7,536 bases of DNA from assembly GCA_964413425.1 (NCBI GenBank), contig CAYPST010000151.1:1-7536 (forward strand), given 5' to 3'. Below, one piece after another: positions 1-5,427 of this stretch (positions within the stretch are counted from its first letter, which is position 1; each line of letters opens with the position of its first letter). Under the pieces are notes generated by a model. The model was not told the origin of the DNA. It was given only the letters and a program-made list of their open reading frames with translations, and searched no databases. Source of the stretch: DATFLS01 sp964413425. GTDB taxonomy: Bacteria > Fidelibacterota > JAANXI01. The translations under genes and the position numbers were made by a program.

Positions 1-101
1 CCAAATAGCGTAATACATTGTGCTTATATCTTCTCTCCATACTAAACAGAAGCCACGTTCACCAACTTGTGTCAGACGCATGTTTTCTAAACACTCTCAG
101 A

Positions 102-110
102 TGATATACA
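102..110 (+). promoter_or_regulatory. Candidate extended -10 promoter for the acyltransferase gene
   Basis: TGATATACA matches the extended -10 pattern TGnTATAAT with one mismatch in the hexamer. No good -35 hexamer lies 16-18 bases upstream (only T-rich sequence at about 82-88), which extended -10 promoters can tolerate. Transcription would start near 117, so the message would open almost directly with the GC hairpin at 121-140. This is inferred from pattern only. Confidence 0.25.
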
Positions 111-120
111 TAAACACCTG

Positions 121-140
121 CCCCGGGGTGAGTCCCGGGG
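121..140 (+). other. GC-rich hairpin in the leader
   Basis: CCCCGGG (121-127) and CCCGGGG (134-140) are perfect complements around the six-base loop GTGAGT, and a G-T pair (120/141) can extend the stem. The following bases, TTCATTTCAT, are T-rich but not a run of T. It could be a weak intrinsic terminator of a gene left of the window, or a 5' leader structure of the acyltransferase message. The stem is seen directly; its role is open. Confidence 0.5.
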
Positions 141-163
141 TTCATTTCATATCGCTGCTATGC

Positions 164-194
164 ATTCTCGACCCTTTTTCACCCGGGCGAGAAT
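164..194 (+). other. Second leader hairpin, 30 bases before the acyltransferase start
   Basis: ATTCTCG (164-170) pairs perfectly with CGAGAAT (188-194). After a bulged A at 171, CCC (172-174) can pair with GGG (185-187), giving ten pairs around loop 175-184. Its CCCGGG (182-187) could instead pair with the arms of the hairpin at 121-140, so the two structures may compete. No T-run follows, so it is not a typical terminator. A role in controlling the downstream gene is inference. Confidence 0.45.
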
Positions 195-224
195 TTCGTA
201 GCTTCTGATTCAGCAAATGATATT

Positions 225-959
225 ATGATACTCCACCATCAAGAAACACCCTGGATCGAAACCATTCGCCCCCGGCCCGCCTGGTTTCGCAGATTTCTCC
301 GCGGGATTTTATACGGTCTCGGTCATCTCCTGTTTACGATAGATATCAAAGGACGGGAGTTCATACCACGGAACGGTCCGCTGATTGTTGTTGGAAATCA
401 TTTCTCCATCTGGGATCCACCGTTGATGGTCTATGCTGTTCCTGCCCCATTAAAGATTCTGGCAGCAGGAGATATGGAATGGCCTCTCTCCCAGGCCTGG
501 GCTTTATATCTGTACGGATACATCCCCACCAATCGGGATACCCTGAAACCCTCCACCATCCGGGAGGCGAAAGCAGCACTGGAAAACAGTGAGTTCCTGG
601 GGATTTTTCCGGAAGCCGGGATGAGTCCGAACTACCAGTTGGGGCAGGGAAAACCCGGAGCGGTGTATTTATCGCATTTAGCAGAGTGCCACATCCTTCC
701 GCTGGGGTTCAGCGGCTATGCGGACGCTGATGTATATTGGCGAAATCTGCGCCGGGGCCCCCTGCGGATCCGAATCGGGAAACCGTTCGGACCATATACT
801 CTCTCTCAGGATCCGGAAGTGAAGAAGTCGCAACTGAAAGAATACAGTCACGACATGATGCGGCATATAGCAGCGCTTCTCCCTCCGGATTGGCGAGGCC
901 AGTACCGTGAAGATCCGGTGGTGCGAAACTATGAATTATATTCCTTTAACCTGAAATAG
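225..959 (+). CDS. PlsC/LPLAT-family acyltransferase (1-acyl-glycerol-3-phosphate acyltransferase-like)
   Basis: This 244-residue protein belongs to the glycerolipid acyltransferase family, which moves a fatty acyl group from acyl-ACP or acyl-CoA onto lysophospholipids or related acceptors at the inner membrane. The catalytic HX4D box is clear: H59 to D64 in NHFSIWD. Motif II is recognisable as GYIPTNR (98-104), with T102-N103 in place of the more usual V-D. Motif III is FPEAGMS (128-134), a departure from FPEGTRS that lacks the Arg. Motif IV is ILPLGFSG (157-164). A hydrophobic patch at about 28-40 could help bind the membrane. Length is typical of stand-alone PlsC proteins. ATG at 225 is the first in-frame ATG and leaves normal spacing before the HX4D box, but no Shine-Dalgarno site precedes it, unlike the other genes here. 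The acceptor cannot be named; lysophosphatidic acid is the default guess, and ornithine-lipid acylation is an alternative. Confidence 0.85.
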   Translation: MILHHQETPWIETIRPRPAWFRRFLRGILYGLGHLLFTIDIKGREFIPRNGPLIVVGNHFSIWDPPLMVYAVPAPLKILAAGDMEWPLSQAWALYLYGYIPTNRDTLKPSTIREAKAALENSEFLGIFPEAGMSPNYQLGQGKPGAVYLSHLAECHILPLGFSGYADADVYWRNLRRGPLRIRIGKPFGPYTLSQDPEVKKSQLKEYSHDMMRHIAALLPPDWRGQYREDPVVRNYELYSFNLK

Positions 960-1085
960 CACACAGCCTGTCCCGAAAGAACCCCTTTGGAGCATGCAAC
1001 TTAGCTCAGATTTATGAATAACTGAGGTTCATTAAACTCGTTCTCTCACTCTCAGTACTGTTTTTCTCCCGGGGTCATAAACACT

Positions 1086-1114
1086 TTGACCTGAACGGAC
1101 ATATTTTCTATTAC
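1086..1114 (+). promoter_or_regulatory. Candidate sigma-70-type promoter for the dipeptidase-dehydratase pair
   Basis: TTGACC (1086-1091) resembles a -35 box with five of six matches, and TATTAC (1109-1114) a -10 box with four of six, at the optimal 17-base spacing. Transcription would start near 1121 and leave a leader of about 130 bases. It is the best-spaced pair in this spacer, but it is a pattern match only. Confidence 0.35.
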
Positions 1115-1152
1115 ACATTGCAGTAATCTTTGTTATGTTTCATAGATTTCCA

Positions 1153-1178
1153 TTGTCAACTGCATCAATCAGTATAAT
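1153..1178 (+). promoter_or_regulatory. Alternative promoter: perfect TATAAT with poorly spaced -35
   Basis: TATAAT at 1173-1178 is a perfect -10 hexamer. The nearest -35-like box, TTGTCA (1153-1158), is only 14 bases away, shorter than normal. It may act with an activator or be a chance match. It lies about 75 bases before the dipeptidase start. Confidence 0.25.
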
Positions 1179-1241
1179 TGAGGTAAATTCGCGTTATTCG
1201 TGGGCCCGGTAATTCACCATATATTGCAGGGATGCAACCAT

Positions 1242-1248
1242 AAGGAGG
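1242..1248 (+). promoter_or_regulatory. Strong ribosome binding site that fixes a GTG start
   Basis: AAGGAGG ends four bases before GTG at 1253. This near-perfect Shine-Dalgarno site supports the GTG start of the dipeptidase. The same start gives the basic n-region expected of a lipoprotein signal peptide. Confidence 0.8.
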
Positions 1249-1252
1249 CAAG

Positions 1253-2521
1253 GTGAAGAAATACTTACGTATCGTAAGCACCATTTGTCTATTCATGGTA
1301 CATTTATTCTCCTGCCAGGGACAGCCACCTGGTGAGAATGAGGCGACCTTAAGAGCAAAGGCCGACAGTCTGGCCAACGCCTTCATCATCGTCGACACCC
1401 ATATCGATGCTCCGCTGCATGTGCAACGCAACCATGATGATCTCACCCGGCTGACGGATAATCACTTCGACTATCCCAGGGCGAAACAGGGAGGATTAAA
1501 CGCAGCGTTTATGTCGGTCTATATTTCGCCCGAATACCAGGGCAACGGGGCAAAGAGAGAAGCAGACCACCTGATTGATCTCGTCGATTCCGTTGCCGCC
1601 AGCGCCTCCAACAAATTTGCCATCGCTGCCACTCCCGCCGATATCCGCGATCACTACAAGAAAGGCCTCATCTCACTGCCCATGGGGATGGAGAACGGTG
1701 CCCCCATTGAAGGAAACCTGGAGAATCTGCGATACTTTTCTGATCGCGGAATCCGCTACATTACTCTTACCCATTCCAAAGATAATCATATCTGTGATTC
1801 GTCGTACGATACCACCAATACCTGGAACGGGTTAAGTCCGTTTGGCAAACGATTAATCCCGGCCATGAACCGCATCGGAATGATGATTGATATCTCCCAC
1901 GTGACCGATTCCACCTTCTATCAGGTACTACGACTATCGGACGCTCCTGTGATTGCCTCCCATTCTTCCTGCCGGCACTTCCTGCCGGGCTTCGAACGGA
2001 ATATGAGCGACGAGATGATTCGCCTGCTGGCTGAGAACGGCGGCGTTATCCAGATCAATTTCGGCTCGTATTTCGTGAGTAATGACTATCGTACCCGGGC
2101 GGAAGAGCGGCAGCACGTGATTCAAAGTTATCTGCTCGAACATGATCTGGACACAGAGGAGGAACAAGCGCAACAGTTCATAGAACAATATGACGAACAG
2201 CATCCTCTCGAAGATGCACATATTACGGACGTGGTGGAACACATCGATCATGTGGTCCGGCTGGCCGGAGTGGACCATGTCGGACTCGGCTCTGATTTCG
2301 ACGGTGTTGGTTCCGTCCCCGAGGGACTGGAGAATGTCTCAAAATATCCGAACCTTATTTATCACCTGCTCAAGAAGGGATATTCGGCGGATGACCTTCG
2401 AAAAATCTGCGGAGAAAATCTGCTGCGGGTGTGGGAAATGATAAATAAGACGTCCCGGGCATTATCTCAAACAAACCAGGTGAGCGTCTTCAATGACCCG
2501 AATCTTTCCGACCCTAAATGA
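1253..2521 (+). CDS. Membrane dipeptidase, peptidase family M19, lipoprotein
   Basis: This zinc-dependent dipeptidase of the renal dipeptidase family (422 residues) hydrolyses dipeptides. Family members accept a D-residue at the C-terminal position. The N-terminus is a lipoprotein signal: basic MKKYLR, a hydrophobic core, and lipobox LFSC with Cys21. Gln22 follows the Cys, not Asp, so outer-membrane sorting is likely. Metal and catalytic residues of the family are all in place: H50 and D52 (VDTHID), bridging E147 (GMENG), H216 (DISH), H237 (ASHSS), R249 (ERN) and D348 (GSDFDG). The tail ENLLRVWE is also typical. A charged helical stretch at about 280-325 enlarges the C-terminal half. The GTG start is supported by AAGGAGG. 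Its last 29 bases overlap the dehydratase gene in another frame, which implies one transcript and coupled translation. It probably supplies amino acids from peptides in the periplasm. The family call is firm; the natural substrate is not known. Confidence 0.93.
   Translation: MKKYLRIVSTICLFMVHLFSCQGQPPGENEATLRAKADSLANAFIIVDTHIDAPLHVQRNHDDLTRLTDNHFDYPRAKQGGLNAAFMSVYISPEYQGNGAKREADHLIDLVDSVAASASNKFAIAATPADIRDHYKKGLISLPMGMENGAPIEGNLENLRYFSDRGIRYITLTHSKDNHICDSSYDTTNTWNGLSPFGKRLIPAMNRIGMMIDISHVTDSTFYQVLRLSDAPVIASHSSCRHFLPGFERNMSDEMIRLLAENGGVIQINFGSYFVSNDYRTRAEERQHVIQSYLLEHDLDTEEEQAQQFIEQYDEQHPLEDAHITDVVEHIDHVVRLAGVDHVGLGSDFDGVGSVPEGLENVSKYPNLIYHLLKKGYSADDLRKICGENLLRVWEMINKTSRALSQTNQVSVFNDPNLSDPK
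2478..2483 (+). promoter_or_regulatory. Ribosome binding site inside the dipeptidase gene
   Basis: AGGTGA lies nine bases before ATG 2493, inside the 3' end of the dipeptidase reading frame. It supports ATG 2493 as the dehydratase start and so a true 29-base gene overlap. Confidence 0.6.
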
Positions 2522-3446
2522 CATCCGGCAGGCCGCTGAGCGCATCACACCCTATGCACACCGGACCCCGGTCTTCACCTGTTCCGGTTTGGACGACATG
2601 GTCGGCGCCGGGATGTATTTCAAATGTGAAAATTTTCAGAAAGTGGGAGCTTTTAAATTCCGCGGCGCCTGCAATGCGGTCTTCTCCCTCTCCCCGAAGG
2701 AAGCTGCGCGGGGAGTGGCCACCCATTCCTCAGGCAATCACGCCCAGGCGGTAGCACTGGCTGCCCGGCTCCGAGGAATTCCCGCCTATGTGGTGATGCC
2801 CTCCAATTCTCCGGCCATTAAAAAAATCGCGGCAGAAGAGTACGGAGCCGTTATCACCTGCTGTGAGCCGACGCTTGCAGCTCGTGAACGTTCGCTCACT
2901 TCGCTCATCGAGGAAACGGGCGCGGCTTTTATCCATTCGTATAATGATGAGCGGGTGATTGCCGGTCAGGGGACTGCCGCTCTGGAACTCCTGGAGGAAC
3001 AGAAGAACTGTGATGTCATACTCGCCCCGGTAGGCGGGGGAGGACTGCTCGGCGGCACCGCACTGGCAGTGAAAACCCAGTTCCCGGAGATGAAAGTGTT
3101 CGGCGCCGAACCGGTCCAGGCGGATGATGCTTATCGCTCCCTGCGGGCCGGGCGAATCATCCCCGCCGGGAATCCCTCAACCCTTGCCGACGGCTTGCGG
3201 ACATCCCTGGGGGACCTTACCTTCCCGATTATTCAATCCTACGTCGATGATATTCTGAGAGTCAGCGAGTCGGCGATTGTCAGTGCCATGCGCCTCATCT
3301 GGGAACGGATGAAAATCATTGTCGAACCTTCGGCGGCAGTATCGCTGGGAGCATTGCTGGAACACCAACAATTTCGGGGTCTGCGGATCGGAGTGATTCT
3401 GTCCGGGGGCAACGTGGACCTTGAACATCTCCCCTGGTGCACCTGA
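2493..3446 (+). CDS. PLP-dependent threonine/serine dehydratase, serine-racemase-like
   Basis: This 317-residue fold-type II PLP enzyme deaminates L-threonine to 2-oxobutyrate and/or L-serine to pyruvate; close relatives racemise serine. The PLP lysine is K55 in FKFRGA. The substrate loop is SSGNHAQA (79-86), with S80 at the position of the second catalytic base of serine racemase. The phosphate-binding loop is GGGG (181-184). LSGGN (303-307) holds the serine that contacts the PLP pyridine nitrogen. E206, A210 and D212 in EPVQADD match the divalent-metal site of eukaryotic serine racemase, as I recall it. There is no C-terminal ACT domain, so the isoleucine feedback of biosynthetic IlvA is not expected; this fits a catabolic TdcB-like or racemase role. 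It overlaps the M19 dipeptidase gene by 29 bases and shares its transcript. The family is certain; the choice among threonine dehydratase, serine dehydratase and serine racemase is not. Confidence 0.9.
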   Translation: MTRIFPTLNDIRQAAERITPYAHRTPVFTCSGLDDMVGAGMYFKCENFQKVGAFKFRGACNAVFSLSPKEAARGVATHSSGNHAQAVALAARLRGIPAYVVMPSNSPAIKKIAAEEYGAVITCCEPTLAARERSLTSLIEETGAAFIHSYNDERVIAGQGTAALELLEEQKNCDVILAPVGGGGLLGGTALAVKTQFPEMKVFGAEPVQADDAYRSLRAGRIIPAGNPSTLADGLRTSLGDLTFPIIQSYVDDILRVSESAIVSAMRLIWERMKIIVEPSAAVSLGALLEHQQFRGLRIGVILSGGNVDLEHLPWCT

Positions 3447-3462
3447 CCTGGCGTGTTCACAT

Positions 3463-3524
3463 CGCCGGGAAGATCGTGCCTGAATCGGTACCGGTGAGTG
3501 GAATAGTCAGGCATCATCCCGGCG
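3463..3524 (+). other. Nested two-stem RNA hairpin after the dehydratase gene
   Basis: An outer stem of eight perfect pairs (CGCCGGGA at 3463-3470 with TCCCGGCG at 3517-3524) encloses an inner stem of seven perfect pairs (TGCCTGA at 3477-3483 with TCAGGCA at 3507-3513). The apical loop of 23 bases contains the palindrome CGGTACCG (3486-3493). The structure begins 17 bases past the dehydratase stop. Its 3' arm shares GGCG (3521-3524) with a terminator-like stem just downstream, so the two cannot form together. The pairing is seen directly; an attenuator role is inference. Confidence 0.5.
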
Positions 3525-3547
3525 CGTACTCCCGCCTTTTACTTTTT
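3521..3547 (+). terminator. Weak intrinsic terminator candidate after the dehydratase gene
   Basis: GGCG (3521-3524) pairs with CGCC (3533-3536). One further G-C pair is possible across a C-C mismatch. The stem is followed by TTTTACTTTTT (3537-3547). The stem is short for a terminator, but the T-rich tail is in the right place. It would end the dipeptidase-dehydratase transcript before the acetyltransferase gene. Confidence 0.35.
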
Positions 3548-3560
3548 ATGAATTTGCCAT

Positions 3561-3580
3561 ACATTGTTGTCAATCAATGT
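3561..3580 (+). promoter_or_regulatory. Operator-like inverted repeat upstream of the acetyltransferase gene
   Basis: ACATTG (3561-3566) and CAATGT (3575-3580) are perfect inverted arms around an eight-base spacer, so their centres lie 14 bases apart, a size typical for a dimeric helix-turn-helix regulator. The dyad lies 39 bases before the preferred start at 3619. No good promoter hexamers could be placed around it, so its role as an operator is inference. Confidence 0.3.
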
Positions 3581-3603
3581 GAACCGTTAATGCAATGCGA
3601 AAT

Positions 3604-3610
3604 AAGGGAG
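3604..3610 (+). promoter_or_regulatory. Ribosome binding site that selects the start at 3619
   Basis: AAGGGAG ends eight bases before ATG 3619. The earlier in-frame ATG at 3595 has no Shine-Dalgarno site and would place this motif inside the coding sequence. The later ATG is therefore preferred. Confidence 0.7.
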
Positions 3611-3618
3611 CATGTCCT

Positions 3619-4842
3619 ATGTCTCTCAGACATCTCAACCAGGCGTTACAGGCAGAAGTCCGGCAGCTGGAGAAAGAGGGACGCGCCAAAGATTCCGAAC
3701 GGGTGATTGTGGAATATATTCCCCCCAGGGATCAGTGGGGCTCCCGGTATAAACTGGCGGGTTCGGCCCAGGAATATATCCGGTTGAATTCCAACAGTTA
3801 TCTTTCGCTGTCCAACCATCCCGCACTCATTCAGGCCGCCGATGCAGCCACAGGATCGCTGGGAGTCGGCCCGGGGGCTGTCCGGTTCATTGACGGAACG
3901 TTTCAACCACATGTAACCCTGGAGGAACGGCTGGCCGCATTTACCGGTACACCGGCCTGTAAAATTTTCAACTCCGCGTATACGGCGAACCTGGGGCTGG
4001 CCTTAACGATCAATAACGATCGCACTTACTGGATTGGCGACGAACTGAACCATAACAGCATTATTCGGGCCATGCGCATTGCCAAAGTCCCTTCCGGGAA
4101 CAAGGGCATTTATCCCCATAACAACATGGATGGATTGCAGAAATGTCTGGACGAGGTTCCCGAGCACATCGAGCGGGTGATTGTTATCTTTGATGGCATT
4201 TTCAGCATGCGGGGAGATTATGCGCCCATCGATGAGATCACCGAAAGGACTGCCCGGTACAATTCCCGATTTCAAGACGGCGTCATAACAATCGTAGATG
4301 ACTCCCATGGCATCGGCGCATACGGGAAAACGGGGCGGGGCACGACGGAATATACCGAGTCCCGGCCGGACGTTATTGTCGGAACCATGGGGAAGGCTCT
4401 GGGAGTGAATGGCGGGTTCATTGCCAGTTCCACAGAATTGATTGAAGCCGTCCGCCAGAAAGCCGATACGTATATCTATACGAATCCGTTAAGCCAGGCG
4501 GACTGTGCCGCCGCGGCCACAGCGCTGGACATTCTGGACAGCCAGGCGGGACTGGAACGGCTGGGGCACCTCCATCAACGGACCACCCAATTCCGGGACG
4601 GGCTGCATTCTCTGGGATTCGAAACGATTCCGGGACCACATCCCATCGTGCCAATGGTGGTGAGAGACACCCGGAAGACCAGGTCTATGGTGAACGCGCT
4701 TTTCGAACAGGGCATCCTGGTGGTGGGATTGACCTTCCCGGTCGTGCCCCGCGGCGATGAAACCATCCGGTTCCAGATTAACGCCGCACATACCGAAGCT
4801 GATATCGATTACGTACTGGAGGTGCTTGCGGAGTTCAGTTAA
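3619..4842 (+). CDS. kbl: Glycine C-acetyltransferase (2-amino-3-ketobutyrate CoA ligase), alpha-oxoamine synthase family
   Basis: This 407-residue fold-type I PLP enzyme would cleave 2-amino-3-oxobutyrate with CoA to glycine and acetyl-CoA, the second step of threonine breakdown by dehydrogenase. The PLP lysine is K259 in GTMGKALG. D227 and H230 in VDDSHGIGAYG hold the cofactor ring. N143-H144 (DELNHNS), the substrate-side pattern NSNSYLSLSNHP (57-68) and the C-terminal VVPRGDETIRFQINAAHT (375-392) closely match E. coli Kbl as I remember it. Length fits the family (about 400). The start at 3619 is chosen for its AAGGGAG site; ATG 3595 would add eight residues. Sister enzymes BioF (8-amino-7-oxononanoate synthase) and 5-aminolevulinate synthase share this fold and cannot be fully excluded. 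The neighbouring Tdh-like gene, which makes the Kbl substrate, makes this assignment the most likely. It converges with tdh and is not in one operon with it. Confidence 0.82.
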   Translation: MSLRHLNQALQAEVRQLEKEGRAKDSERVIVEYIPPRDQWGSRYKLAGSAQEYIRLNSNSYLSLSNHPALIQAADAATGSLGVGPGAVRFIDGTFQPHVTLEERLAAFTGTPACKIFNSAYTANLGLALTINNDRTYWIGDELNHNSIIRAMRIAKVPSGNKGIYPHNNMDGLQKCLDEVPEHIERVIVIFDGIFSMRGDYAPIDEITERTARYNSRFQDGVITIVDDSHGIGAYGKTGRGTTEYTESRPDVIVGTMGKALGVNGGFIASSTELIEAVRQKADTYIYTNPLSQADCAAAATALDILDSQAGLERLGHLHQRTTQFRDGLHSLGFETIPGPHPIVPMVVRDTRKTRSMVNALFEQGILVVGLTFPVVPRGDETIRFQINAAHTEADIDYVLEVLAEFS

Positions 4843-4881
4843 TAATTCAATAATTCAAACCTTCAATACTCAATAATACAA
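4843..4881 (+). repeat. Octamer tandem array, consensus TAATTCAA
   Basis: Two perfect copies of TAATTCAA (4843 and 4851) are followed by degenerate copies ACCTTCAA (4859), the seven-base TACTCAA (4867) and TAATACAA (4874). The first unit begins on the base right after the kbl stop codon. Confidence 0.7.
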
Positions 4882-4908
4882 AAACCCTGCCCCTCCCCTG
4901 GAAAGAGC

Positions 4909-4938
4909 CACAGATTGGCGCAGATTCGCACAGAAATA
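4909..4938 (+). repeat. Decamer tandem array, consensus CACAGATTnn
   Basis: Three in-phase units start at 4909 (CACAGATTGG), 4919 (CGCAGATTCG) and 4929 (CACAGAAATA). From memory, similar CACAGATT-type words recur in spacers of many environmental bacteria. A diverged pair in inverted orientation lies at 5254-5290. Confidence 0.7.
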
Positions 4939-4997
4939 AACTTATCCCGAATTATTCATGAACCCGAAAAAAATAGCACACACGAGCGGGGCGAGGG

Positions 4998-5040
4998 CAA
5001 AACCAAAATCCCAAAACTCAAAAGTGCAAAAAGACAAAAG
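4998..5040 (+). repeat. A-rich array with CAAAA units of 6-8 bases
   Basis: Six units beginning with CAAAA start at 4998, 5004, 5012, 5019, 5027 and 5035. Each is closed by one to three variable bases. The phase is looser than in the other arrays. Confidence 0.55.
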
Positions 5041-5253
5041 CCCCGTCCAACCTCATCCTCGGGTATCTCAGAACAGACAGCAGATACAGGAGTCCGGAAA
5101 TAGTGGCTCCCAGCACTTTGGCTGTGAGGTGGAGCTCCATGGTCTACGGGCCATTAGCAACATCTGCCAACCCTATTCTATTATCTCTCGTTCGATGTCA
5201 CTGTGTCCCGGATTCTTTTTTATTCAGTCTCCGTTATACCGAGTGATTTTTTT

Positions 5254-5290
5254 ATCAGTGTTGATCCCTTTTTTCTGTGTTCATCTGTCC
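5254..5290 (-). repeat. Inverted relatives of the CACAGATT array, 19-base period
   Basis: ATCAGTGTTGATC (5254-5266) and TTCTGTGTTCATC (5273-5285) agree at 10 of 13 positions and lie 19 bases apart. On the minus strand, 5275-5289 reads ACAGATGAACACAGA, the same word family as the array at 4909-4938. The two sets face each other about 320 bases apart. Confidence 0.5.
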
Positions 5291-5338
5291 TACAGGGATC
5301 CCGGTGGGGTGTGCTATTCGATGGGTGGAGATGGGCCG

Positions 5339-5366
5339 GTCTCCCGTCTCCGTTCTCCGGTCTCCC
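5339..5366 (+). repeat. Four in-phase heptamers, consensus GTCTCCS
   Basis: Units start at 5339 (GTCTCCC), 5346 (GTCTCCG), 5353 (TTCTCCG) and 5360 (GTCTCCC). All four keep exact seven-base phase over 28 bases, with differences confined to the first and last positions. Confidence 0.75.
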
Positions 5367-5392
5367 TCTTTATGCGCAGTGCTTTGCTTTCT

Positions 5393-5420
5393 ATTGACAA
5401 TTGACCACTGGCAATTGACA
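5393..5420 (+). repeat. Four in-phase heptamers, consensus ATTGACA, next to the tdh stop
   Basis: Units start at 5393 (ATTGACA), 5400 (ATTGACC), 5407 (ACTGGCA) and 5414 (ATTGACA). The array ends seven bases (AATGATA, possibly a fifth degenerate unit) before the tdh stop codon at 5428-5430. Read on the tdh strand, the word is TGTCAAT. Confidence 0.75.
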
Positions 5421-5427
5421 AATGATA

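Larger units (their letters stand above)
960..1252. other. Spacer of 293 bases without a gene
   Basis: No open reading frame here looks coding on either strand. The stretch is AT-rich compared with the genes on both sides. It holds two promoter candidates (listed separately), a weak inverted pair CTCAG/CTGAG near 1006-1027 and a five-base hairpin TTGCA/TGCAA (1224-1228 with 1233-1237) that ends four bases before the ribosome binding site of the dipeptidase. No convincing terminator for the acyltransferase gene was found. Confidence 0.6.
4843..5427. other. 585-base convergent spacer made largely of short tandem arrays; no gene
   Basis: The stretch lies between the stop codons of the two converging threonine-pathway genes. 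It holds five separate arrays of different 7-10 base words (listed separately) plus an inverted relative of one of them. Stretches between arrays, such as about 5095-5220, show nothing recognisable. Open frames crossing it give low-complexity peptides without any family resemblance, so it is treated as non-coding. No clear bidirectional terminator was found, although genes on both sides read into it. Confidence 0.7.

Noticed and set aside
20..208. 62-residue open frame at the left edge
   Set aside because: It runs through both leader hairpins, has no ribosome binding site, and its composition is not protein-like.
971..1027. Terminator for the acyltransferase gene
   Set aside because: Two weak hairpins (AAAG/CTTT near 976-988, and CTCAG/CTGAG near 1006-1027) have short stems, and no T-run follows either.
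3595..3618. Earlier ATG start for kbl
   Set aside because: No Shine-Dalgarno site precedes it. The strong AAGGGAG lies inside this extension, eight bases before ATG 3619.
4958..5404. 148-residue open frame across the convergent spacer
   Set aside because: Its peptide is just the translation of several different tandem arrays and low-complexity stretches. It has no ribosome binding site and no family resemblance.
4843..5420. CRISPR array in the repeat-filled spacer
   Set aside because: Units are only 7-10 bases, tandem without spacers, and differ between arrays. No cas gene is present.
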